A DNA stretch of 64,000 bases from Micrococcaceae bacterium RIT 802 (GCA_016892645.1 JAFEMX010000014.1:35881-99880), one strand, 5' to 3'; shown: positions 46,703 through 55,644, numbered from the stretch's first letter. Translations and numbers: made by a program. The notes: generated by a model from the letters alone, not told the origin.

Positions 46703-46720
46703 ACACCAGCGATTTGTCCC

Positions 46721-46756
46721 CCGAGGGCCCCTTCCGGCAACGGAAGGGGCCCTCGG
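46721..46756 (+). terminator. Strong terminator hairpin after rpsN
   Basis: CCGAGGGCCCCTTCC (46721-46735) and GGAAGGGGCCCTCGG (46742-46756) form a 15-bp perfect stem with a six-base loop, about 20 bases after the rpsN stop. There is no long T run, as is usual in high-GC actinobacteria. Confidence 0.85.
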
Positions 46757-46798
46757 GCGTTAACCGCCGGTGCGTTCCCGGCTACCTGGCTACCTCGG

Positions 46799-47482
46799 CT
46801 ACCTTGTGGGGGAGATGAGCCACGCCCACGCTCGCCGCCAGCGGCCGGACGGGATGGGTGCCGGTGGGGATCCAGCGGCGGATCCGTGGTCGGGGGAGAG
46901 GCCTGCCGCGGCGCGGCGTTCACGCCAGCGGCCGACCTCCGTGTCCGGGTCGCGCAGCGCGGTGATGACCGGTGGGCCGCCCAGCAGCTGGCGTCGGGCC
47001 TCGCGGATCCGGGCGTTGAAGTCGGCGATCGTCTCGCGGACCTGGGCTTCGCCGGGCAGCGCATCGAGGGTCGCGTCCATCGCGGCGTCCTCGGTGCGCA
47101 GCAGCAGGGCCGGCGGGCCGACGCCACTGATCCGTTCGCGCTGCATGAGCGACTTGAGCCACCAGTCGGGGTCGGTGGAGGACAGCGAGGGCAGGGGCTT
47201 GCCGGCGTAGGCCAGGTGGTCGAAGTCCCCGCGCGCGATGGCCCGGTCGATGCTCGGGTTGGCGATCTGCCAGGCCTCGTCGGTGGCATGGAAGACCGGC
47301 GGATTCTCCAACGGCCCCTCGGCGGCGATGCCGGCGCGGTCCGCCTTCGCGCGGAACGCCGAACCGGAGCGCTGCTCGTATTCGTCCACCGGGGGCGGAG
47401 CCTGCGCGGCGTCCCGGACGTCCCGGTAGCGGATGGCCTCCAGCCGTGCGGCATCGTGGTCGGGGGAGGGTGTTCGTCCCAT
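46799..47482 (-). CDS. DUF1992 protein (DnaJC28-like conserved domain)
   Basis: The 227-residue product contains the DUF1992 domain, starting near residue 60: NPSIDRAIARGDFDHLAYAGKPLP is its signature block, followed by WWLKSLMQRERIS and ADFNARIREARRQLLGGPP. The family is found in eukaryotic DnaJC28 proteins and many bacteria, but no function is established. ATG 47482 is preferred over GTG 47491 because of the GAGGCGG spacing. It converges with rpsN and lies downstream of the AztD-like gene on the same strand with about 90 bases between. Confidence 0.83.
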   Translation of the reverse strand: MGRTPSPDHDAARLEAIRYRDVRDAAQAPPPVDEYEQRSGSAFRAKADRAGIAAEGPLENPPVFHATDEAWQIANPSIDRAIARGDFDHLAYAGKPLPSLSSTDPDWWLKSLMQRERISGVGPPALLLRTEDAAMDATLDALPGEAQVRETIADFNARIREARRQLLGGPPVITALRDPDTEVGRWRERRAAAGLSPDHGSAAGSPPAPIPSGRWRRAWAWLISPTR

Positions 47483-47571
47483 GAAGGCCACCGCCTCGGT
47501 CGTGGATCGTGACTCCAGCCTACCGAGGCGGCGGCGTGCCGCTCAAGGCCCCGGGCACCGGCAACGCAAGG

Positions 47572-48906
47572 TCAGCCAGGAATGACTGCCAGCTCGTTGG
47601 GTGCGTGGGGCAGGTCGTGGGACGCGATGCGCTGCGCGGTTTCCACGTCCACCAGGTGCACTTTTCGGGAGCCGGGTTCGGAGACGTAGGCGATGCCATC
47701 CTGGACGGCGAGGGCCGGCCGCGGTTGCTGCCACTCCGTGGGTTCCGTCCAGGGCCGGGTGACGCGGATCGAATCCGTGATCTCCCCGCTGTCCGGATCG
47801 ATGATGCGCAACCGCCCGTCGGTGCCCAGGACCAGTGCCTCGCCAGCCGGCCCGCGGCCCAGGGACCGGAACGAGTAGCTGGCACCCGTCTCCACGAGTT
47901 CCATGGTCCCGGTGGCCGTGTTGGTCAGGCTCACCCGGGTGGGGCGTTCCAGCTCGGCCTCGGCGTCGGACTTGTAGTCCCCCAGCACCACGGCCGATGC
48001 ATCGCTGCCGGCCTGGTTGCCCACCCGGCCATACGCGGTCGGTGCCTTGACCTTGCTGATCTTGCCGTCGCGGTAGATGAGCATGCCGTCCTCGCAGCCG
48101 AAGGCGACGGCTTCATCGGCGGCCACGGCCGCACCGTGGACCCCGGGGCAGTCGGTCGACCGGTCCAGCTCGGGACGCGCCCCGGAGGCGTCGGCGGGGC
48201 CGGAGACCGTGATGCCGGTCCGGGAGTCCGGGGTGCCGTGCGTCATGAGCAGCGTGCCATCGTCCAGCTCGATGGCCAGGCCGTGGTGGGCCGCGTCCGC
48301 CCGGGCCCCGGTCGCCTCCGGCATTCCGTCGTCCAGCCGGGAGGGATCCAGGATCGTCGCGCGGCCCGTGCCGTCGTCGAACAGGATGGTCCGGTCGCCG
48401 TGCCGGATGACGTGGCCCGGCTCCGTGGCGGGGATGGTGGTGTCGGTGAGTTCCGGGGGAGCGGTGTAGTGGTGGTCGTGGTCGCCGTGCGGGACCGACC
48501 AGGCTCCCGCGTCCAGGGCCCGGAAGCCGCCGGTGGTGCTCACCAGGACATGGCGGCCGTCGCCGGCTGCATTGAGCCGGTTGAACCCGGCGAGGGGCTC
48601 GTCGAGCACCGTGTGGCCGGTGGCGGCGTCCAGGACCATGACGCCGCCGTCGTAGGTGGCGGCCAGTCGGGGGGATGCGGCGGCTGCTTCCGTGGGAGCG
48701 GCGGTCGGTTTCGAGCTGGTGGGGGCGTCCGGGGAGGCGGGGGAGCCGGCCGCGCATCCGGCCAGCAGCAGCATGGCCGCCAGCGGTCCGGCGGCGGCCA
48801 GGGTCCCTCTCCCGGCGCCGCTGCGGTATCGGGCACAACGCGGGGATTTCCGGTCGGGAACAGCGAAGCCGGCGGTCGGAATGGGCTGGGGTGGGGAAGT
48901 AGTCAT
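47572..48906 (-). CDS. aztD: AztD-like zinc metallochaperone lipoprotein
   Basis: The 444-residue product has a long N-terminal region leading to a lipobox (MLLLAGC, Cys about 51), a low-complexity Ala/Pro/Thr linker, and a beta-propeller-like domain. The metal-binding candidate VPHGDHDHHYT near residue 140 and later His-containing loops (ADAAHHGLAIE) match what is known of AztD, which hands zinc to the substrate-binding protein AztC. The repeated strand-turn pattern (YDGGVMVLDAATG, GTDGRLRIIDPDSG) supports a propeller. A Zur-like box stands upstream. The matching binding protein is probably the one at 38896. Confidence 0.82.
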   Translation of the reverse strand: MTTSPPQPIPTAGFAVPDRKSPRCARYRSGAGRGTLAAAGPLAAMLLLAGCAAGSPASPDAPTSSKPTAAPTEAAAASPRLAATYDGGVMVLDAATGHTVLDEPLAGFNRLNAAGDGRHVLVSTTGGFRALDAGAWSVPHGDHDHHYTAPPELTDTTIPATEPGHVIRHGDRTILFDDGTGRATILDPSRLDDGMPEATGARADAAHHGLAIELDDGTLLMTHGTPDSRTGITVSGPADASGARPELDRSTDCPGVHGAAVAADEAVAFGCEDGMLIYRDGKISKVKAPTAYGRVGNQAGSDASAVVLGDYKSDAEAELERPTRVSLTNTATGTMELVETGASYSFRSLGRGPAGEALVLGTDGRLRIIDPDSGEITDSIRVTRPWTEPTEWQQPRPALAVQDGIAYVSEPGSRKVHLVDVETAQRIASHDLPHAPNELAVIPG

Positions 48907-48922
48907 GCCTAGACCCTAACCT

Positions 48923-48941
48923 TAATAAGAACCATTCTCAT
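48923..48941. promoter_or_regulatory. Candidate Zur box upstream of the AztD-like gene
   Basis: TAATAAGAACCATTCTCAT, read on the minus strand, is ATGAGAATGGTTCTTATTA. The inner arms TGAGAA and TTCTTA are inverted with one mismatch. It shares the ATGAGAAT half-site with the box at 39914 and lies 17 bases before the ATG of the zinc chaperone gene, overlapping its promoter zone. Confidence 0.68.
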
Positions 48942-49154
48942 ATATGTCGAAAGGCTGTTCGGGACGGGGAAAGCGGCTCCCGGAGGCGAAAAACCGCCAA
49001 ATTCCGGGGAAAATCCAAAAAATTCGGGCCAAACGCCCCGAAACTGGGCGTGTCTGTCGGTGAGGACTGGTAGTTTCCTTCTCAGTAGTCCCCGCAACCG
49101 CAGGGCAACCCGGCCGGAAACGGGCGGGCACGTAACAGTCCAGGAGGAAATACA

Positions 49155-49439
49155 TTGGCTTTGAACCGTAGTGAACTCGTTGCAGTCGTCGCCGAGAAGA
49201 CCGGCAACTCCCAGGTCGCCGTGAACGCCGTGCTGGATTCGGTGTTCGAGACGTTCGTGGAGCAGGTCTCCAAGGGCGAGAAGGTGTCGATCCCGGGCTG
49301 GCTCGCCGTCGAGCGCACCGACCGTGCAGCCCGCACCGGCCGCAACCCGCAGACCGGCGAGACCATCCAGATCCCGGCCGGCCACTCCGTGAAGCTGACC
49401 GCCGGCTCGAAGCTGAAGGCCGCCGTCTCCAAGAAGTAG
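49155..49439 (+). CDS. hup: HU-family nucleoid DNA-binding protein
   Basis: The 94-residue product is an HU protein: NRSELVAVVAEKTGNSQVAV, KGEKVSIPGWLAVERTDRAARTGRNPQTGE and IPAGHSVKLTAGSKLKAAV cover the dimer body and the DNA-gripping arm with its RNP turn. It lacks the Lys/Ala-rich tail found in the long HupB of mycobacteria. It starts with TTG, eight bases after AGGAGG, which is well supported by the family N-terminus. It bends and compacts DNA. A hairpin follows at 49461. Confidence 0.93.
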   Translation: MALNRSELVAVVAEKTGNSQVAVNAVLDSVFETFVEQVSKGEKVSIPGWLAVERTDRAARTGRNPQTGETIQIPAGHSVKLTAGSKLKAAVSKK

Positions 49440-49460
49440 ATCCCCGACCGCGGATCCGAG

Positions 49461-49492
49461 GGTCCGTTCCGCCACCTGGCGGAACGGGCCCT
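49461..49492 (+). terminator. Terminator hairpin after the HU gene
   Basis: CCGTTCCGCCA (49464-49474) pairs with TGGCGGAACGG (49477-49487), with GGG and CCC able to extend the stem, followed by CTTGTTC. It lies 22 bases after the stop codon. Confidence 0.8.
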
Positions 49493-49527
49493 TGTTCGCT
49501 CTGCGGCCGAACCGCTACCACCAAATG

Positions 49528-49544
49528 TTCTACATGGCGTAGAA
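49528..49544. promoter_or_regulatory. Inverted repeat in the copC promoter region
   Basis: TTCTAC-ATGGC-GTAGAA has perfect six-base arms and lies 57 bases before the copC start, in an AT-richer patch likely to be the promoter. Its TAC...GTA core resembles sites bound by BlaI/CopY-type repressors. The regulator is not in the window, so the assignment is tentative. Confidence 0.45.
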
Positions 49545-49600
49545 TTTAGGTCATCTGCCAGCAGCCCGCCGGGGCATCCCCGGGGTACCGAAGGACAACA

Positions 49601-50296
49601 ATGAACCCCTCCAGCACCGCCCGCCAACACGGCCCGCGGACGATGGCTGCCCCGCACCCGGGGCCGGGCACCCTGAGCCGATCCATCCTCGCCGCGGCGG
49701 CCGCTGCCCTCCTGGCGGCCCTGGCCCTGTTCGTGGCACCCTCGGCTTCGGCCCACGATGCGCTCATCGGGTCCACCCCGAAGGACGGTGCCACCGTCAG
49801 CAGTGCGCTGGATTCCGTGGAACTCGACTTCAGCGGCGCGCTCAAGCCGATCGGCAACCAGGTCAGCCTCAGCGACGCCGAGGGGGCCAAGCACGACGCC
49901 GAGACCTCCATCAGCGGAAACACCCTGACCGTGGACTTCGGCGCGGCACTGCCCGCCGGCCAGTACACGCTCGTCTGGCGCGTGGTCTCCAGTGATGGCC
50001 ACCCCATCGAGGGCACCACCGCCAACCAGGAGGCCCTGTCCTTCACGGTGAAGGGCGGTGCCGCCGCCTCGTCCGCGCCGGCCATGTCCTCGCCCGCGAC
50101 GGCAGCCTCCGCTGCGGCATCGACCGAAGCATCGCCGGACCCATCCTCCGCCGCCCCGGCTGCCGGTTCCGAGCAGGACGATTCGTCCGGCGGCCTGCCC
50201 GGCGCCGTCATCTGGATCATCATCGCCGTGGCCGTGATCGGCGCCGCCGCGACCGTCGTGGCCAAGGCCCGGCGCCAGGGCGGATCGGGCCGATAG
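49601..50296 (+). CDS. copC: CopC-domain copper-binding protein with C-terminal membrane anchor
   Basis: The 231-residue product has a signal peptide (LAAAAAALLAALALFVAPSASA) followed directly by HDALIGSTPKDGATV, so the mature protein starts with the histidine that helps bind Cu(II) in CopC proteins. A later Asp/His pair is in WRVVSSDGHPIEG. After a Ser/Ala/Pro linker, one C-terminal membrane helix (AVIWIIIAVAVIGAAATVV) anchors it, as in YobA/YcnJ-like systems. It probably hands periplasmic copper to the CopD-CtaG protein encoded next, 83 bases downstream. Confidence 0.9.
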   Translation: MNPSSTARQHGPRTMAAPHPGPGTLSRSILAAAAAALLAALALFVAPSASAHDALIGSTPKDGATVSSALDSVELDFSGALKPIGNQVSLSDAEGAKHDAETSISGNTLTVDFGAALPAGQYTLVWRVVSSDGHPIEGTTANQEALSFTVKGGAAASSAPAMSSPATAASAAASTEASPDPSSAAPAAGSEQDDSSGGLPGAVIWIIIAVAVIGAAATVVAKARRQGGSGR

Positions 50297-50379
50297 CAGG
50301 ACGGTGAGCCAGGACACCGGGGCCGTCGACGTCGCGGCCGGGGTGAGAGAATGGAAGGCATGGAAGCAGGGTTGAAGCA

Positions 50380-52533
50380 GTGAGTCACAGCGTCTTGCCG
50401 GGTCGCGGCCCGGCTTCCTCGACCCCGCCGTCTCCCCGCCCCTCACCTGCCGGGCGGAGGCCCACCCGCCTCTGGCAGATCCTGCTGCTGCCGGCCATCC
50501 CGATCGGCCTGCTCGTGCTGGCCGTCGCCCTGGAATTCTCGGGTGCGGCCCAGGGCACCGAATTGGCCGATCCCGGGGCGTTCACCCGGTGGTCCCTGCC
50601 GGTCGCCACGTTGATCCACCACACCTCCATGGCGGTCACCATCGGTGCACTGGTCTTCGCGGCCACCGTCCTTCCCCGCTCGACCAAACCGCATCGCGCC
50701 CGCAAGGGCTCCGGGGGAACCGACGGCGGGGAGGAACACCCGGCCTTCACGCGCGCCATGAACGTCGCCGCCGGCGCGGCCATCGTCTGGACGCTTGCCG
50801 CGGTCGCCGTGCTCATCCTGACCTTCTCCGATGTCGCCGGCCTGCCCCTCTCGGCGGATGCGGCCTACACCGACTCCATGAAGGACTACATCCTCAACAT
50901 CTCGCTGGGGCAGGCCTGGTCGTGGATGATCGTCATCTCCGCCGTCGTCAGCTCCCTGGCCTTCGTCGTCCGCTCGCCGGTCGGCGTCGGACTCAGCGCC
51001 GTGTTCTCCCTGTTCGGCATCCTGCCGCTTTCGCTGATCGGCCATGCGGCCGGAGGCGACGACCACTGGGGCGCGACCAACGCCATCCTGCTCCACCTCT
51101 TCGGCATCTGCCTCTGGGTCGGCGGCATCGCCGTGCTGGCGTGCGTCGCCCCGTTGCTCGGCTCGCCGGCCCCCGGGAAGTTCCGCTCCGGGCGCCCGGT
51201 GCTCGCCGGCGTCGTGCTCCAGCGGTTCTCGGCGCTGGCCACCCTGGCCTTCTTCGTGGTCTTCGCCTCCGGCGTGATCAGCGCGTACGTCCGCATGGAC
51301 CACTGGTCCCAGCTGCTCAGCGGCTACGGGGTGCTGGTCATGGTCAAGGCGGTGCTGACCCTGGCGCTGGGGGCGCTGGGCCTGGCGCACCGGCGGTGGG
51401 CCATCCCGCGGCTGCTCTCGGGTGCGGCGTCCGCCGCGGGAACCGCCTGGCGCATCGTCGCCGGGGAGACGATCCTGATGGCTTCCACCATGGCGGTGGC
51501 GACCGCGCTGGCGCGCACGGCACCGCCCGTGCCCGAGGAACTGCCCCCCGAAGCCACGCCGGCGCGCATCCTCACGGGCTACGACCTGCCGCCCGAACTC
51601 GTGCCCTCGAGCTGGCTGACGGTCTGGCGGATCGACTGGCTCTGGCTGGCCATCATCATCTTCCTCGCCTTCGCCTACCTCAAGGGCATCCGCAGGCTGC
51701 GCCAACGCGGCGACAGCTGGTCGGTGCTGCGCACGGTGTCCTGGTTCGTCGGCCTCGCGGCGCTGTTCTACATCACCTCCGGAGCGCCGGCCGTCTACGG
51801 CGTCGTGCTCTTCTCGATGCACATGGTCGGCCATATGGCCCTGACGATGGTGGCACCGTTCTTCCTGGTGCTCGGCACGCCCATGACGCTGGCGCTGAAG
51901 GCACTGCCCTCGCGCACCGACGGGACGCGCGGGCCCCGCGAATGGATGCTGGCCGGCATCCACTCGAAGTTCTCCCAGCTGGTCACCCATCCGATCTTCG
52001 CCGGCATCAACTTCGCCGGATCGATCGTGCTGTTCTACGCGACCGACCTGTTCTATTTCGCCATGGCCGAACACACCGGGCACGAGCTGATGAACCTGCA
52101 CTTCCTGCTGACCGGCTACATCTTCGCGCTGAACATGATCGACGGGGATCCGCTGCCGCGCCGGGCGGCCTATCCGATCCGGCTGGTGCTGCTGCTGGCC
52201 ACCATGAGCTTCCACGCCTTCTACGGGGTGTCGCTGATGGGCAGCAACTCGCTGATCCAGGCTTCCTGGTTCGGCAACATGGGCCGTGACTGGGGTGCCG
52301 TGCCGCTGGAGGACCAGCGGGCCGGGGCCGGGGCCATGTGGGGAATCGGCGAGGTGCCCACGCTGCTGCTGGCACTGGGCGTCATGATGACCTGGAACAA
52401 GGCCGACCGCCGCGAGGCCGCGCGGAGCGACCGCAAGGCCGACCGCGACAACGAGGCCGAGCTGGAGGCCTACAACGCCATGTTCGCCCAGCTGAAGGAA
52501 GACGACCGGAGGCTCGATAGCGGTGGCCGCTAA
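50380..52533 (+). CDS. Fused CopD copper transporter and CtaG-type cytochrome oxidase assembly protein
   Basis: The 717-residue membrane protein joins two families. Residues about 20-370 form the CopD part with eight or so helices (ASGVISAYVRMDHWSQLLSGYG is its late block). Residues about 400-650 form the caa3-type CtaG part, with VYGVVLFSMHMVGHMALTMVAP (conserved His) and LFYFAMAEHTGHELMNLHFLLTGYI. CopD imports copper delivered by CopC and CtaG helps load the Cu site of cytochrome oxidase, so the fusion suggests a copper supply line to the oxidase. Start is GTG 50380. The fusion occurs in other actinobacteria as I recall. Confidence 0.9.
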   Translation: MSHSVLPGRGPASSTPPSPRPSPAGRRPTRLWQILLLPAIPIGLLVLAVALEFSGAAQGTELADPGAFTRWSLPVATLIHHTSMAVTIGALVFAATVLPRSTKPHRARKGSGGTDGGEEHPAFTRAMNVAAGAAIVWTLAAVAVLILTFSDVAGLPLSADAAYTDSMKDYILNISLGQAWSWMIVISAVVSSLAFVVRSPVGVGLSAVFSLFGILPLSLIGHAAGGDDHWGATNAILLHLFGICLWVGGIAVLACVAPLLGSPAPGKFRSGRPVLAGVVLQRFSALATLAFFVVFASGVISAYVRMDHWSQLLSGYGVLVMVKAVLTLALGALGLAHRRWAIPRLLSGAASAAGTAWRIVAGETILMASTMAVATALARTAPPVPEELPPEATPARILTGYDLPPELVPSSWLTVWRIDWLWLAIIIFLAFAYLKGIRRLRQRGDSWSVLRTVSWFVGLAALFYITSGAPAVYGVVLFSMHMVGHMALTMVAPFFLVLGTPMTLALKALPSRTDGTRGPREWMLAGIHSKFSQLVTHPIFAGINFAGSIVLFYATDLFYFAMAEHTGHELMNLHFLLTGYIFALNMIDGDPLPRRAAYPIRLVLLLATMSFHAFYGVSLMGSNSLIQASWFGNMGRDWGAVPLEDQRAGAGAMWGIGEVPTLLLALGVMMTWNKADRREAARSDRKADRDNEAELEAYNAMFAQLKEDDRRLDSGGR

Positions 52534-53335
52534 GCCCCCCGGCCGGACGCCGCCCCCCGGGGTCCGCGCCCAGAAGACCGCGCTCGTGGCCGCCAGGTGG
52601 CTGGCGCTGGTGGTGCTCATCATCGTCATCGTCATCGCGGTGACCAGCTGCTCGTCGGGATCCGGCGGAGCGGAGGCGCCGGCGTCGAATCCCCACGAGG
52701 GCTCCGCGAGCGCCCCGTCGTCGGCATCGGCACCCACGGGGCCGGCAGCGGACGCCGTCGCCGCGGGCATCGAACGGGCCGCGTCCTACAACTTCACCCT
52801 CTCGGCCGTTGCCACGGCGGCGGACCTCGAGGCGCTGCGCGCCGCCCCGCAGGACACCTTGCAGGGCGCCACCGTCGCACCGGCTGCCTGCCGCAACGCC
52901 GTCCGGGAACTGAACTGGTCACCCGCCGGACTCGGGAAGGACGCCGCCCGCACCGATTTCGCCGCCGACGGCGTGGACGCCACGGGATCCGTCGAGGTCG
53001 CCCGCATCACCGACCGGTCGGCGGTGGACGGGCACTACGCCACCGTGCGGCAGATGCTCGGCGTCTGCTCGGACGTGACCCTGTCCATCTCCGGAACCGA
53101 CGTCCCGCTGCGCAGCACCGCTCCGGCGGGGAAGGCCGCGGACGCGAAGTCGGCACTGCTGTGGAGCCGGGCGGGGAAGGGCAGTGACCTGCGGCAACAG
53201 GCGCTGGTCCTCATCGGCGAACGGGACGGCTACGTCGCCATGGTCTCCTTCATCGGCACCAGCGGCCTCGAGGACGCGAAATTCGCCAGCATGGCCGACG
53301 GCATCCTCTCGGCCACGCTGAAGGGCCTCGTCTGA
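52523..53335 (+). CDS. Putative lipoprotein of unknown function
   Basis: The 270-residue product has a long N-terminus, one hydrophobic segment (ALVVLIIVIVIAV) and then VTSCSSG, an acceptable lipobox with Cys about 43. The exported domain has a cysteine pair (PAACRNAVREL and MLGVCSDVTL) that could form a disulfide, reminiscent of mycobacterial exported sensor-type domains. I cannot name the family. It starts with GTG 52523, overlapping the copD-ctaG stop by 11 bases, so it is probably the third gene of the copper operon. Confidence 0.68.
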   Translation: MAAKPPGRTPPPGVRAQKTALVAARWLALVVLIIVIVIAVTSCSSGSGGAEAPASNPHEGSASAPSSASAPTGPAADAVAAGIERAASYNFTLSAVATAADLEALRAAPQDTLQGATVAPAACRNAVRELNWSPAGLGKDAARTDFAADGVDATGSVEVARITDRSAVDGHYATVRQMLGVCSDVTLSISGTDVPLRSTAPAGKAADAKSALLWSRAGKGSDLRQQALVLIGERDGYVAMVSFIGTSGLEDAKFASMADGILSATLKGLV

Positions 53336-53477
53336 CCCAGCCCCGACGGCGGGGGACCGGCACGGCCACCGGCGCCCCGGCGTCGTACACCGTCATCAGC
53401 AGCCCGGCGCGGGAACATTCCCGGCCATAATGGGGTTGAGACCCTTACGTCAGCCGACAACCCACGGGAGCCGTTTC

Positions 53478-55433
53478 ATGAGTGCAGAGTCCACCGCCAC
53501 CGCCAACTCCGTCCGCGCGCCCTACCGCGTCCGGGCCTCCGACCTCGTCGGCCGGAATTGGCTGAACACCGGCGGCAAGCAGCTGGGGCTGGCGGACCTG
53601 CGCGGCAAGATCGTCATCCTGGATTTCTGGACCTTCTGCTGCATCAACTGCCTGCACGTGCTCGACGAGCTGCGCCCGCTGGAGGAGAAGTACTCCGACC
53701 TGTTGGTCATCGTCGGCGTCCACTCCCCGAAGTTCGAGCATGAGGCCGACCCGGTCGCCCTTGCCGCCGCGGTGGAGCGCTATGAGATCGCCCACCCGGT
53801 CCTGGACGACCCGGAACTGGAGACCTGGCAGGCCTACTCCGCCCGCGCGTGGCCGACCCTGGTGGTCGTGGACCCCGAGGGCTACGTCGCCGCCCACCTT
53901 TCCGGCGAGGGCCATGCCGCCGGGCTGGAATCGCTGGTCGACGAGCTGGTGGCCGAACACGAGGCCAAGGGAACCCTGAACCGCGGCGACGGACCCTACG
54001 TCGCCCCGCCGGCCCGCGAGGGAGACCTGCGCTTCCCGGGCAAGGTCCTGGCGTTGGCCGACGGAACCTTCCTGGTCGGGGACTCGGGCCACCACCGCCT
54101 GGTCCAGCTCGCCGGGGACCTGTCCACCGTCATCCGCACCATCGGCTCGGGGGAGCGCGGCCACGCCGACGGCACCGCCGAGACGGCCGCCTTCAACGAA
54201 CCCCAGGGCCTGGCCCTGCTTCCGGCGGACGTGGCCACCGTGGTCGGCTACGACGTCATCATCGCCGACACCGTCAACCACCGGCTGCGGGGGCTCGACC
54301 TTGCCACCGGGAACGTCACCACCGTGGCCGGCAACGGCATCCAGCGCCTGCTCGACGCCGAGACGGCCCGCGCCGCCGGAGACGCCGCCAACGACCCCGA
54401 CGCCTGGGTCTCCGACCTCGGAGCGGACCCGCTGGGCACCTCGCTCTCCTCGCCCTGGGACGTGCTGTGGTCCGCCGCCTCCTCCCGGGTCGTCGTCGCG
54501 ATGGCCGGCACCCACCAGATCTTCGCGTTCGACCCGGTCACCGGCGCCCTGGACGTCTTCGCCGGCACCGGGCTGGAGGGCCTGCAGGACGGGGCGCCGG
54601 GCCAGTCGTGGTTCGCCCAGTCCTCCGGGCTGGCCGACGACGCGGCGGGCAACATCTGGGTCGCCGATTCGGAGACCTCCGCCCTGCGCGTCCTGCGCCT
54701 GGACGAGGCCGGGACCGTCGCCACGGTAGACACCGCGATCGGCACCGGGCTGTTCGACTTCGGCTTCCGCGACGGGGAGGCGGGGCAGGCGCGCCTGCAG
54801 CACCCGCTCGGCGTCACCGTGCTGCCCGACGGATCGGTGGCCGTCGCCGACACCTACAACGGCGCCGTGCGCCGGTACGACCCCTCCACCGGGACCGTCT
54901 CCACCCTGGCCCGCGACCTGGCCGAACCCTCCGACGTCCTGCTGGACACCTCCCTCGACGGGGACCCGGTGCTGCTGGTCGTCGAGACCAACCAGCACCG
55001 CCTGGTCCGCCTGCCGCTGCCGAAGGAGGCGCTCACGGTCGACGAGGGCGCCGTGCAGACACAGCGGCCCAAGACGCCGGTCGCCCCGGGCGGGCACAAG
55101 ATCACCGTGCGCTTCGCCGCGCCGAAGGGCCAGAAGCTCGACGACCGGTGGGGTGACCCCACGCAGCTGAAGATCTCCTCCTCGCCCGAGGAACTGCTCG
55201 TCTCCGGTGGCGGCACCTCGACCGGCCTGACACGCACGCTGGAACTGAACCCGGAGGTCCCCGACGGCGTCCTGCACATCACCGCCCGCGCTGCCGCCTG
55301 CGACGGCGAGCCGGGCGGGGAGATCCCGGACCATGCCGCCTGCCACCTCTACCAGCAGGACTGGGGCATCCCCGTCGTGCTGGAGCACGACGGCGACACC
55401 GGGCTGACGCTGGATCTGCGCGGACTGGACTAA
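53478..55433 (+). CDS. Thioredoxin-like and NHL-repeat protein (NHLRC2-like)
   Basis: The 651-residue product begins with a thioredoxin-like domain (about 25-165). The redox motif is in FWTFCCINCLHVLDEL near residue 57, the family version of CxxC, and SARAWPTLVVVDPEGYV holds the cis-Pro. An NHL beta-propeller follows (about 185-530), with repeats such as VLALADGTFLVGDSGHHRLVQL and VTVLPDGSVAVADTYNGAVRRY, then a small C-terminal beta domain. It resembles mammalian NHLRC2. There is no signal peptide, so it is cytosolic. Function is not established. Confidence 0.85.
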   Translation: MSAESTATANSVRAPYRVRASDLVGRNWLNTGGKQLGLADLRGKIVILDFWTFCCINCLHVLDELRPLEEKYSDLLVIVGVHSPKFEHEADPVALAAAVERYEIAHPVLDDPELETWQAYSARAWPTLVVVDPEGYVAAHLSGEGHAAGLESLVDELVAEHEAKGTLNRGDGPYVAPPAREGDLRFPGKVLALADGTFLVGDSGHHRLVQLAGDLSTVIRTIGSGERGHADGTAETAAFNEPQGLALLPADVATVVGYDVIIADTVNHRLRGLDLATGNVTTVAGNGIQRLLDAETARAAGDAANDPDAWVSDLGADPLGTSLSSPWDVLWSAASSRVVVAMAGTHQIFAFDPVTGALDVFAGTGLEGLQDGAPGQSWFAQSSGLADDAAGNIWVADSETSALRVLRLDEAGTVATVDTAIGTGLFDFGFRDGEAGQARLQHPLGVTVLPDGSVAVADTYNGAVRRYDPSTGTVSTLARDLAEPSDVLLDTSLDGDPVLLVVETNQHRLVRLPLPKEALTVDEGAVQTQRPKTPVAPGGHKITVRFAAPKGQKLDDRWGDPTQLKISSSPEELLVSGGGTSTGLTRTLELNPEVPDGVLHITARAAACDGEPGGEIPDHAACHLYQQDWGIPVVLEHDGDTGLTLDLRGLD

Positions 55434-55451
55434 GCGGCCCGAGCCCCACCT

Positions 55452-55487
55452 GACGGCGGGAAGCCCCACGAGGGGGCTTTCCGCCGT
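55452..55487 (+). terminator. Terminator hairpin after the thioredoxin-NHL gene
   Basis: GACGGCGGGAAGCCCC (55452-55467) pairs with GGGGCTTTCCGCCGTC (55472-55487) with one mismatch and a four-base loop. It lies about 20 bases after the stop codon. Confidence 0.8.
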
Positions 55488-55569
55488 CGTCGTCCCCGGT
55501 GCCGGAGGCAACCTGGCACCCCACCGGGGTGACCCGCGCCATGGCGGAGACCCGGCACCAGGAGTATCG

Positions 55570-55582
55570 TTAGCATCGCTAA
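55570..55582. promoter_or_regulatory. Candidate MarR operator upstream of the MarR-MFS operon
   Basis: TTAGC-ATC-GCTAA is a perfect inverted repeat 63 bases before the MarR start. Its form and position suit binding by the regulator encoded next. The surrounding 25 bases are AT-richer and likely contain the promoter. Confidence 0.55.
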
Positions 55583-55644
55583 GCAACTAATTGTCCGCGC
55601 GCGACGACGCCAGCCGCCGACACGGATGCGAGCCCAGGAGTGCC

